Origin: Caulobacter hibisci
Lineage (GTDB): Bacteria; Pseudomonadota; Alphaproteobacteria; Caulobacterales; Caulobacteraceae
DNA length: 64,000 nt
Assembly (NCBI RefSeq): GCF_016135805.1
Contig: NZ_JADWOX010000011.1
Location: 1 to 64,000 of the forward strand
Direction: 5' to 3'
A program made the position numbers and the translations under genes. A model generated the notes under the pieces. The model worked only from the letters and a program-made list of their open reading frames with translations. It ran no database searches and was not told the origin of the DNA. Shown here one piece after another: positions 57,262 through 64,000 of this stretch. Each line of letters begins with the position of its first letter. Position 1 is the stretch's first letter.

Positions 57262-58287
57262 CTAGTTGGTCGCTTCGGCGAATTTGGGCGTGTCGTTCAT
57301 CTTGGCCATCTTGGACTGCAGATGAGCGTTGGCCGTGGTGACGGGATATTTCGGCGCCTGGGCGGTGCAGGTCGGGATGCACGCGATCCGCGCGTCGTAA
57401 TTGGGCTGGTGGAAGAAGACGAGCGACTGGCGGCGGCTGCCGACGGCCTTGTCGCGCGGCGGATTGACCACCCTGTGCATGGTCGAGACCCACTCGTCGT
57501 TGGTCCAGTAGGCCATCAGGTCGCCGAGGTTGATGATGAAGGCGTCGGCCACGATCGGCACGGCCTCCCAGCGACCATCAGCCGTCTGCACCTCCAGGCC
57601 GCCGGGCTTGTCCTCGGTCTTGAGGATCGTCAGGCTGCCGTAGTCGGTGTGGGCGCCGGCCCGCAGCTGGCCGTCCATCACGCCGTCGGGTTGATCGGGG
57701 TAGTTGCTCAGGACCAGGTTGGTCGTGTGTTTGTCGAACTTGTCGTCGAACCAGCTCTCATCAAGGCCAAGGCCCAGGGCGCACAGGTTCATCAGCAGGC
57801 CCGCCAGCTCTTCCATCTGGCGATAGTAGGCTTCGATCGCGGGGCGGAACTGCGGATCTGCCGGCCAGATGTTGGGAAGGAAGATTTCCTTGGCCAGATC
57901 AGTCCGGTAGTACGGGTCGGCCGCATCGACATCGACCGGGCCTAGCGTGAAATACTCGCGGTGGTCGGGCTTGGCGTTCGCTTCGTCGATCGTGCTGGCT
58001 AGGTTGCCCGTCTCCAGGCCGAAATAGCCGCGATAGACCCCCTTGGATCGGGGCCGCGACCGGCCCTTCTCCGACGGGGACAGGTCATAGAAGCGTCGGG
58101 TCACGGATGAAGCGGCCTCGATCACTTCCTGCGGCACGCCGTGACCGCGGACGACTAGGAAGCCGATGGATCTTGCGGCCTCGTCGATTTGTCTGGCGAC
58201 GGCGAGTTTGTCGGCCTGCGAGCCCAGGCGCGCTGGCGTCAGGTCGATGATCGGCACGGATTTCAAGGCGGTCACGATAGGCTCCAT
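57262..58287 (-). CDS. Isopenicillin-N-synthase-like Fe(II)/2-oxoglutarate oxygenase 1
   Basis: 341 residues, same fold as its downstream paralogue: H213-x-D215 (GAHTDYG), H271 (STMHRVVNP), R286-x-S288 (RRQSLVFF). It begins 25 bases after the permease stop. A C-terminal extension (QSKMAKMNDTPKFAEATN) differs from the paralogue, consistent with different substrates or successive steps on one substrate. Confidence 0.9.
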   Translation of the reverse strand: MEPIVTALKSVPIIDLTPARLGSQADKLAVARQIDEAARSIGFLVVRGHGVPQEVIEAASSVTRRFYDLSPSEKGRSRPRSKGVYRGYFGLETGNLASTIDEANAKPDHREYFTLGPVDVDAADPYYRTDLAKEIFLPNIWPADPQFRPAIEAYYRQMEELAGLLMNLCALGLGLDESWFDDKFDKHTTNLVLSNYPDQPDGVMDGQLRAGAHTDYGSLTILKTEDKPGGLEVQTADGRWEAVPIVADAFIINLGDLMAYWTNDEWVSTMHRVVNPPRDKAVGSRRQSLVFFHQPNYDARIACIPTCTAQAPKYPVTTANAHLQSKMAKMNDTPKFAEATN

Positions 58288-58311
58288 GCTGCGGCCAGGC
58301 CGCGAACTTGC

Positions 58312-59658
58312 TCAAGGGTGGAGGGGGGCGGCCGATCCGCCTTCGGCGGCCGGGCGCGGCGAAGACGTCGATTTGAACAGCAGGTTGAGGGCGATCGCGC
58401 TGACGACGCCGATCAGCATTCCATTCTCGAGGAACGGCGCCAGCGCCTTGGGCAGTCGATCGAACAGCGTCGGTCGGAACATCGGCAGCAGGCCCAGCGC
58501 GAGGCTCACGGCGACCACGGTCAGCCGGCCTGGCTGGGCGTAGTCCACCTCGCTGAGCGCATGCACGCCCGCCGCGGCGACCATACCGAACAGCACCAGC
58601 CCCGCGCCGCCGAGGACGGGCGACGGAAGGCCCGCGACCAGCAGCGAGAGTTTGGGGACCATCGCCAGGACGACCAGCAGCGCGCCGGCCGTCGCACAGA
58701 CCCAGCGGCTGGCCACGCCAGTTAGCCCCACCAGGGCGATGTTCTGGGAATAGGAAGTGCAGGGAAAGCTTCCCAGCAGTCCGCCGATGATCGAGCCCAG
58801 GGCGTCGGTGCGCAGGCCGCGGGCCAGCGCCTCGGCGTCCAGTGGACGTCCGGAAATGCGGCCCAGCATGATCAGCATCCCGCTGGATTCCACCAGGGTG
58901 ATCAGCATCACCACCACCATGGTCGTCGAGGCCGCCAAGTCGAAGTGCGGCCAGCCCATCTGGCCTGGCAGAGGAGGCGCAATCCAGGCGCTGTCGGCCA
59001 GGGACACAGGCGCAAGAGCGCCTACCGCCCCGGCGAAGACCACGCCGACGATCATTCCTGCGAGGATGGCCGTGGCCGCCAGGAAGCCGCGACCAAACCG
59101 GCTGATCGTCAGGATCGCCGTGAGTGTCACGGCTGCGATCAGCAGGTTGACCGGGTCGCCGAAACGCGCCGCTCCACGACCGCCCGCCGCCCAGTCGGCC
59201 GTGACGCCGATCAACGAGACGCCGATCAGCAGCATGGCCGTGCCGGTCACGACAGGGGTCAGGACATGGGTCAGCCGGCTCATGAAGGGGATGACCAGCA
59301 GCCCGACCACCCCCGCAACGATCGCCGCGCCGAACACCTCGGCCAGGCCATGGGGACTGGCCGAGGCGATCGCGACGGCGGGCAGGGCGCCGACGAAGGT
59401 CACGCCCATGACCACCGGGAGCTTGATACCGAAGGGGCCAAGGCCCAGGCACTGAACGATGGTCACCACCCCGCTGGTCAGCAGCGAGGCGCTGACCAGA
59501 AAGCCCGTTTCGGCGGGCGTCAGCCCGAGCGCGCCGGCCACGACCAACGGGACGGTGATGGCGCCGGCGTACATGCTCAGCACATGCTGGATGGCCAGGA
59601 GGAGCAGCCGGCCGGCCGGCGGGCGAGCGTCCACGGCGCTGGCGACGAGCTTTGCCAT
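58312..59658 (-). CDS. NCS2 family nucleobase (uracil/xanthine) permease
   Basis: 448 residues with about 12-14 membrane helices. Family signatures are IQHVLSMYAGAITVPLVV in the first helix, the SQNIALVGLTGVASR loop corresponding to the QN-x-G-x4-T motif of NCS2 proteins, and PVVMGVTFVGALPA. It is the strongest clue that the cluster's substrate is a nucleobase: xanthine, uric acid, uracil or an N-methylated derivative. It follows the TonB-dependent receptor by two bases and precedes the oxygenases in one operon. Confidence 0.92.
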   Translation of the reverse strand: MAKLVASAVDARPPAGRLLLLAIQHVLSMYAGAITVPLVVAGALGLTPAETGFLVSASLLTSGVVTIVQCLGLGPFGIKLPVVMGVTFVGALPAVAIASASPHGLAEVFGAAIVAGVVGLLVIPFMSRLTHVLTPVVTGTAMLLIGVSLIGVTADWAAGGRGAARFGDPVNLLIAAVTLTAILTISRFGRGFLAATAILAGMIVGVVFAGAVGALAPVSLADSAWIAPPLPGQMGWPHFDLAASTTMVVVMLITLVESSGMLIMLGRISGRPLDAEALARGLRTDALGSIIGGLLGSFPCTSYSQNIALVGLTGVASRWVCATAGALLVVLAMVPKLSLLVAGLPSPVLGGAGLVLFGMVAAAGVHALSEVDYAQPGRLTVVAVSLALGLLPMFRPTLFDRLPKALAPFLENGMLIGVVSAIALNLLFKSTSSPRPAAEGGSAAPLHP

Positions 59659-59660
59659 GG

Positions 59661-61949
59661 CTAGAACTCGTACCTGACCGTCGCGATCACTTGGCGAGGG
59701 GCGATGTACTCCTGGCTGGTGGTGAAGCGGCCGAACGGGTTGGTGTAGCGGGAATTGACGCCGGCCTTGTCGAGGAGGTTGGTCACCGACAGGCGCAGGG
59801 TGACGGGCCGATCGGTCAGGGCGTATTCCGCGCCGATGTTGACGGCGGTGTAGCCAGGGACGCGGTCTCGGGCGCCGTCGTTGAAGATCCGGTACTGGAA
59901 CCCGCCGCGATAGAGCGCCTCCGCCCACGACCGCAGTTGGCCAGGACCGACGTCGGCCGTATGGGTCAGCGTTATCGCGCCTTGCGCCTTGGGCAGCTTG
60001 GGAGGCTTGTTGCCGTTGGTGTTGCGCACCTGCTGGGCGCGAAGGCCGATCGTGTAGGCGTCGAACGGCCCGTAGCCGAGCGCGGCGGCGGCCAGGGTGG
60101 CGTCATGGGCGCGCGAAGGGTCCAGTGCGAAGTAGTCGCCGACCATCTCGCCGTCGAGGGTCGTCGCGTTCGCGGCCAGGTGCAGCGACGAGGACAGCCG
60201 CCAGTTCAGCTCGGCTTCCGCCCCCCAGATGTGCGACTCCGGGATGTTGGCCACCCCGCCCTGGTAGGGAACCGGATCTTCCTCCTGATACTGCAGGTTC
60301 TTGTAGTCGTAGTAGAAGGCCGCGGCGTTGAGGGTGAGGCGATTGTCGAGGAAGCGGTTCTTGGCGCCGAGCTCATAGGCCCAGACGAATTCGGGCTCGA
60401 AGGTCAGCGGCACCAGGGCTGGGGCGCTGTTGTTGCTGACGCCGCCGGGTTTGTACCCCCGCGAGACGCTCGCATACAGCATGCTGCGCGGGGTCAGATC
60501 GTAGTCGAGCTCGGCCTTGCCGGTCAGGGCCTTGGCGTCGGTCTTCTGGTGGGACGCCGGCGAGAAGATGTTGAATAGCGTTTCGTTGACGCTCGTGAAG
60601 CGATCGTAGTTGTAGCGCAGGCCAAGCGTCGCACGCAGGGCTTCGGTGACGTGGAACGTGCCTTGCGCGAAGGCGGCGTAACTGTAGCGCTGCTGGCGCG
60701 AGTTCAGAGCGTAGTCGAGATTATAGGGATAGTTGGCGAAGGTTAGCGGCAGGCTGAGGCTGTAGGTCGGGTTGGCGTCGCTGCCGACAAACTCGAGGAT
60801 GTCCTGGCCAAGCTTCTGGTAGAGGGCGTAGGCCCCGACGATGTAGTCGAGACGCCGCTCGCCCTGCGAGGATAGGTTGAACTCCTGGCTGTAGGCGTCG
60901 ACGCTGTTGTCCCAGTACGGCATGTGATCGTAGAGGCCGTAGGCGGCGTAGTTCAGGCGATCCGTATCGACCTGGTTGTGATTGCGCGTGCGCTGGTACG
61001 AGGTCAGCGACTTCAGGGCCACGTCACCGAAGTCGTATTGCAGATCGAGATAGGTGAGGAAGAAGTCGAGCTCGTACCTGTTGGGATAGTCCTGGGAGAT
61101 CCTGCGCGGGTCCGTATCGGGGTCGTCGAGGTTCTTCTGAGCCGCGCCATGTTCGTCGGCACGGAAGATTTGCGCCGACAGTTGCGCGGAGAACTGGGCG
61201 TTAGGCTCCCAGCGCAGCGCCACCCGGGCGGAGTTGTGGTTGGCGTCGTCGAGGTCGTAGTCGGCAAGCCCCGTCTGGGTGGCGAAGCCGTCATGGGTGT
61301 AGCTAGAAGCGCTGATGCGCGCCGACAGCGTCTGGCTGATCGGCAGGTTCACCGCGCCGCTGGCCTTGACCAGATTATAGTCGCCCAGGCTCAATTCTCC
61401 GAAGCCCGAGACGGTGTCGCTGTTGGGCTTGGTGGTGATCGAATTGAGGACGCCGCCGGTGGCGCTCTGGCCGAAGACCGTGCCCTGCGGGCCGCGCAGC
61501 ACTTCGAGACGCGCGATATCCAGGAAGTCCGTCGTGAGCGCGTAGGGGCTAACCACATAGACGCCGTCGACGTGGAAGGAGGTTCCCGGAACGGCGCTGA
61601 GATTGTCCGAGGCCTCGTAGCCAACGCCCCGGATCGAGACCACCCGCACATAGCCGCCACTCTTGGCGACGGTCAGGCCAGGCACATAGCCGTTGAGGTC
61701 GCTCAGTTGCTGGACGTTCGCGGCCGCCAGTTTTTCGGGGCTGAGCACAGAGATGGCGAGCGCGGCCTTCTGCAGTGTCACTTCGCGCTTTTCGCCGGTG
61801 ACCACGATCTCGGTGACGACGTTAGAGGGCTCGGGGTCCGGCGTTGCTGCGCTCGCCGTCTCGGCGGCGAACGCCTGAGCGGACGTGGCCAGGGAAAGGA
61901 TCGACGCCCCCGCCAACCACGACGACTTCGAGAAGATTGTCTGCCCCAC
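59661..61949 (-). CDS. TonB-dependent receptor of the nucleobase/oxygenase operon
   Basis: 762 residues with a signal peptide ending QAFAAE, TonB box TEIVVTGEKREVTLQKAALA, and plug blocks VSIRGVGYEASDN and LEVLRGPQGTVFGQSATGG. The barrel ends RYEF. Unlike the other three receptors in the window it is in an operon with a permease and oxygenases. Outer-membrane uptake of a purine-like compound is inferred; receptors of this class usually carry larger or scarce solutes. Confidence 0.88.
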   Translation of the reverse strand: MGQTIFSKSSWLAGASILSLATSAQAFAAETASAATPDPEPSNVVTEIVVTGEKREVTLQKAALAISVLSPEKLAAANVQQLSDLNGYVPGLTVAKSGGYVRVVSIRGVGYEASDNLSAVPGTSFHVDGVYVVSPYALTTDFLDIARLEVLRGPQGTVFGQSATGGVLNSITTKPNSDTVSGFGELSLGDYNLVKASGAVNLPISQTLSARISASSYTHDGFATQTGLADYDLDDANHNSARVALRWEPNAQFSAQLSAQIFRADEHGAAQKNLDDPDTDPRRISQDYPNRYELDFFLTYLDLQYDFGDVALKSLTSYQRTRNHNQVDTDRLNYAAYGLYDHMPYWDNSVDAYSQEFNLSSQGERRLDYIVGAYALYQKLGQDILEFVGSDANPTYSLSLPLTFANYPYNLDYALNSRQQRYSYAAFAQGTFHVTEALRATLGLRYNYDRFTSVNETLFNIFSPASHQKTDAKALTGKAELDYDLTPRSMLYASVSRGYKPGGVSNNSAPALVPLTFEPEFVWAYELGAKNRFLDNRLTLNAAAFYYDYKNLQYQEEDPVPYQGGVANIPESHIWGAEAELNWRLSSSLHLAANATTLDGEMVGDYFALDPSRAHDATLAAAALGYGPFDAYTIGLRAQQVRNTNGNKPPKLPKAQGAITLTHTADVGPGQLRSWAEALYRGGFQYRIFNDGARDRVPGYTAVNIGAEYALTDRPVTLRLSVTNLLDKAGVNSRYTNPFGRFTTSQEYIAPRQVIATVRYEF

Positions 61950-62051
61950 AAGCGGCTCCCCCGGCTTGGCTGTCCGGGCTCCCCTTGGCTCGGACCCCTT
62001 TAAGCTAAGGTGGACGAGTGGTGCATTCCAGCGCTAAAAAACGACCATGGT

Positions 62052-62068
62052 GTTCTAGAAATTAGAAC
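62052..62068. promoter_or_regulatory. LysR-type operator
   Basis: GTTCTA gaaat TAGAAC, a perfect six-base-arm palindrome with T-N11-A architecture, in the 134-base divergent promoter of the LysR and TonB-receptor genes, 16 bases before the LysR start. Confidence 0.7.
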
Positions 62069-62083
62069 GGTGATGAGGTCTCC

Positions 62084-62992
62084 ATGTTCGACAGGGCGGC
62101 GATCTACTTTGACGAAGTCGCCAGGCGCGGCTCGGTCCGCAAGGCGGCCGAACGGCTCCATATCGCGCCTTCAGCCGTGGATCGGCAGATCCTCCAACTC
62201 GAAGAGCGCATCGGCGCTCCGCTTTTCGAGCGCTTGCCGCAAGGCCTGCGGATGACCGCGGCCGGCGAGATGCTGGTCGAAGCGGTGCGGCGCTGGAGGC
62301 GCGACTTTGGACGTGTCCAATCGCAGATCAAGGACCTGCAGGGGCTCTACCGCGGAGAGGTCTCATTGGCGCTGGTGGAAGGCGCGGTGGACTTCATCAC
62401 CGACGCGCTCTGCGCGTTCCGCGCACGCTACCCCGGTATCCAGTACCGAATGCAGGTCTGCGGGTCCCAGGCCGTGGACGATCTGGTCCTTAGCGGGGAG
62501 TTCGATCTTGGCCTGACGTTCAATCCCCCAAAGACCCACGCCCTCAGAGCCGAGCGCTCTTTGATCTACCAGATCGGTGCGGTGGTTCCCGCTGGCCATC
62601 CTCTGGCGGACAAGGATGAGGTCAGCTTCGCTGACTGTGACGAGTGGGGCGTCGTGGCCCCGGACGACTCGATATCAATTCGTCCGATCTTGGAGGGCTG
62701 CTGGCAGGCGGCCATGGGCGAGCCGTTGCGGCATAACGCGACCGCCAACAGCATCACCTTGGTCAAGGCGATGGTGCGCAGCGGCATAGGCGTTGGCGTA
62801 CTCACCCGCCTCAACATCCTCTCCGAATTGCGCGCGGGAGAGTTCGTCTACGTGCCGTTTTCGCATCCCAAGATTCCGTTGTCGGTGCTGTCTTTGGTTG
62901 TGCAATCGGGAAGGGCACTTTCGGTCGCGGCGTCGGCGTTTCTCCAAGAGCTAGACGCGGCCATGCAACATGAGGACGAGCCCTCGGTCTGA
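62084..62992 (+). CDS. LysR-family regulator of the accessory operon
   Basis: 302 residues. The winged-helix N-terminus reads FDEVARRGSVRKAAERLHIAPSAVDRQI with LFERLPQGLRMTAAGEML; the effector domain follows with PLADKDEVSFADCDEWGV and GVGVLTRLNILSELRAGE. Divergent from the receptor-permease-oxygenase operon with a perfect LysR palindrome between, so it very probably activates that operon in response to its substrate. Effector unknown. Confidence 0.9.
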   Translation: MFDRAAIYFDEVARRGSVRKAAERLHIAPSAVDRQILQLEERIGAPLFERLPQGLRMTAAGEMLVEAVRRWRRDFGRVQSQIKDLQGLYRGEVSLALVEGAVDFITDALCAFRARYPGIQYRMQVCGSQAVDDLVLSGEFDLGLTFNPPKTHALRAERSLIYQIGAVVPAGHPLADKDEVSFADCDEWGVVAPDDSISIRPILEGCWQAAMGEPLRHNATANSITLVKAMVRSGIGVGVLTRLNILSELRAGEFVYVPFSHPKIPLSVLSLVVQSGRALSVAASAFLQELDAAMQHEDEPSV

Positions 62993-63220
62993 GGGGCGAT
63001 CGACAGCTCACGACGCTCGCAAAGGGCGTGCTTGTCCGGCCATAAAAGCAAGTTCCGTACGGCTAGGCCGAGAAGAGATTCTGCACGGCGCGGCCTTGAG
63101 AGGTCTTTCGGAGGGCTGGTCGCGACCAGGGTGCGCCCTGCCAATTTTTAGGGAGTACGGTCCTGAAAAGCTTGGCTTGGGGGAAGGTGTCCTGTCCAAT
63201 ATGAGGAGAATCTGGAAAAG

Positions 63221-63231
63221 TGGTATGACCA
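63221..63231. promoter_or_regulatory. FadR-family-like operator before the glycosidase gene
   Basis: TGGT atg ACCA, the core of FadR-subfamily operators, 34 bases upstream of the partial glycosidase. It resembles the UxuR site at 17668-17682. Confidence 0.4.
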
Positions 63232-63264
63232 AATGCGCGGTCTTCCCTGGAGAGGTCCTGGACA

Positions 63265-64000
63265 ATGAAGCAGTTGCAGCGCCGTTCCTTGCTGGCAGGC
63301 GGGGGAGCTCTGACGATCGCAGGCCTTGCATCTCCGGCGCTCGCTGGCGCGGCCAGGGATCAGAACGCGCTGTATCGAACGCCCTACAAATATGGACGGT
63401 TGGTTCTAGGTCCGACGAACGAGGCTGGCGCTTTCGACGAGAAGCTGGTCGATTGCCCGTTCGTTTTCTCGGCCAATGATCGCTTCTACCTCGTCTATTC
63501 CGGCTGGGACGGCACAGGCTATCAGACCGGTATCGCCGAGAGCCAAGACCTCGTCTCCTGGAGTAAGCGGCGACTGATCCTGGCGCGCCAGCCGGGTGAC
63601 CCCATCACCAGTTTCAACGTCAACATGGCCACTATCCTGCGTGAGAACGATCTCTTCTCGCCAGGGCGGCTCGTAAAGGTGAACGGACGCTATCTGGGCG
63701 CCTGGCACGCCTATCCTTCGCCAGGATATGAGGAAGGTCCCGCGGTGATCGGCCTGGCCTGGAGCGATGACCTCGTCCATTGGGAGCGCACGGCCCCTAT
63801 CCTTTATCCGCAGGATGGCGCCTCCTGGGAACGTGGCGGCCTATACAAGCCCTACTTGATCAAGGTGGGCGACACGTATCATCTCTACTACAACGCCAAG
63901 GAGGTCACGCCCGGCTGGCCATGGCGCGAGCAAACCGGGCTTGCGACCTCAAAGGATCTGAAGACCTGGACACGGCATACGTCCAACCCGTTGATCCGCA
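63265..64000 (+). CDS. Exported five-bladed beta-propeller glycosidase, partial at window end
   Basis: At least 245 codons without a stop. ATG 63265 opens a twin-arginine-type signal (QRRSLLAGGG...ALAGA). Propeller repeats are visible as DRFYLVYSGWDG, SQDLVSWSK, NGRYLGAWHAYP, WSDDLVHWERTAP, and DTYHLYYNAKEV, with CPFVFSANDRF and YKPYLIKVGD blade starts. This pattern is that of GH43/GH32/GH130-like enzymes; the clan cannot be fixed without the C-terminus. It may hydrolyse hemicellulose side chains, in keeping with the xylan genes elsewhere, though it lies in the accessory region. Confidence 0.8.
   Translation, partial: MKQLQRRSLLAGGGALTIAGLASPALAGAARDQNALYRTPYKYGRLVLGPTNEAGAFDEKLVDCPFVFSANDRFYLVYSGWDGTGYQTGIAESQDLVSWSKRRLILARQPGDPITSFNVNMATILRENDLFSPGRLVKVNGRYLGAWHAYPSPGYEEGPAVIGLAWSDDLVHWERTAPILYPQDGASWERGGLYKPYLIKVGDTYHLYYNAKEVTPGWPWREQTGLATSKDLKTWTRHTSNPLIR

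Overview
The window is GC-rich with very few AT-rich stretches. It carries four TonB-dependent receptors, many Tat- or Sec-exported enzymes, a GTTC-N7-GTTC (Caulobacter-type) LexA box upstream of uvrA, and a ManD/GH67/GH115 glucuronate-xylan gene set. Together these point to an alphaproteobacterium of the Caulobacter/Phenylobacterium group. No rRNA, tRNA or CRISPR array was found.

Layout. 0.2-5 kb: a secreted SASA-type acetylesterase translationally coupled to a GH115 alpha-glucuronidase. 5-8 kb: a Fur-box-preceded heme-type TonB-dependent receptor with its own TonB-like protein. 8-15.3 kb: a 50-residue membrane protein, a DUF885 peptidase-like protein, a TetR/quinone-oxidoreductase pair, and a LysR gene divergent from ilvD. 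15.5-22.3 kb: a glucuronate module (FadR/UxuR-type GntR repressor, D-mannonate dehydratase ManD, GH67 alpha-glucuronidase, TonB-dependent receptor) with a perfect 15-bp operator in the divergent promoter. 22.4-30 kb: an M20 amidohydrolase, then a six-gene purine-catabolism operon (allantoate amidohydrolase, PucG-type aminotransferase, PuuE, UraD, PuuD, TetR). 30-37 kb: an operon of cyclopropane-type lipid methyltransferase, DUF2177, ECF sigma factor, RskA-type anti-sigma factor and MscS channel, divergent from a COG2907 flavoprotein and a DUF1365 protein; this resembles the lipid part of the singlet-oxygen sigma regulon of other alphaproteobacteria. 37-52.6 kb: a very large TonB-dependent receptor, trmFO, three paralogous membrane proteins in tandem, uvrA, and an ABC-F ATPase behind a small overlapping frame. 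52.7 kb to the end: an accessory region opened by a P4-type integrase. It holds a Rieske oxygenase, a VOC protein, two isopenicillin-N-synthase-like Fe(II) oxygenases, an NCS2 xanthine/uracil-type permease, a TonB-dependent receptor, a divergent LysR regulator, and a beta-propeller glycosidase that runs off the window.

The most interesting point is that the accessory oxygenase/permease cluster looks like a purine or related N-heterocycle oxidation system. A 20-bp GTAA-N12-TTAC palindrome upstream of its Rieske gene matches one upstream of the core urate-degradation operon (14 of 20 positions), which suggests shared control.

At least six families of nested palindromic repeats sit in the intergenic gaps. 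They lie inside the purine operon in two places, and in one case supply the last codons and the stop of a gene.
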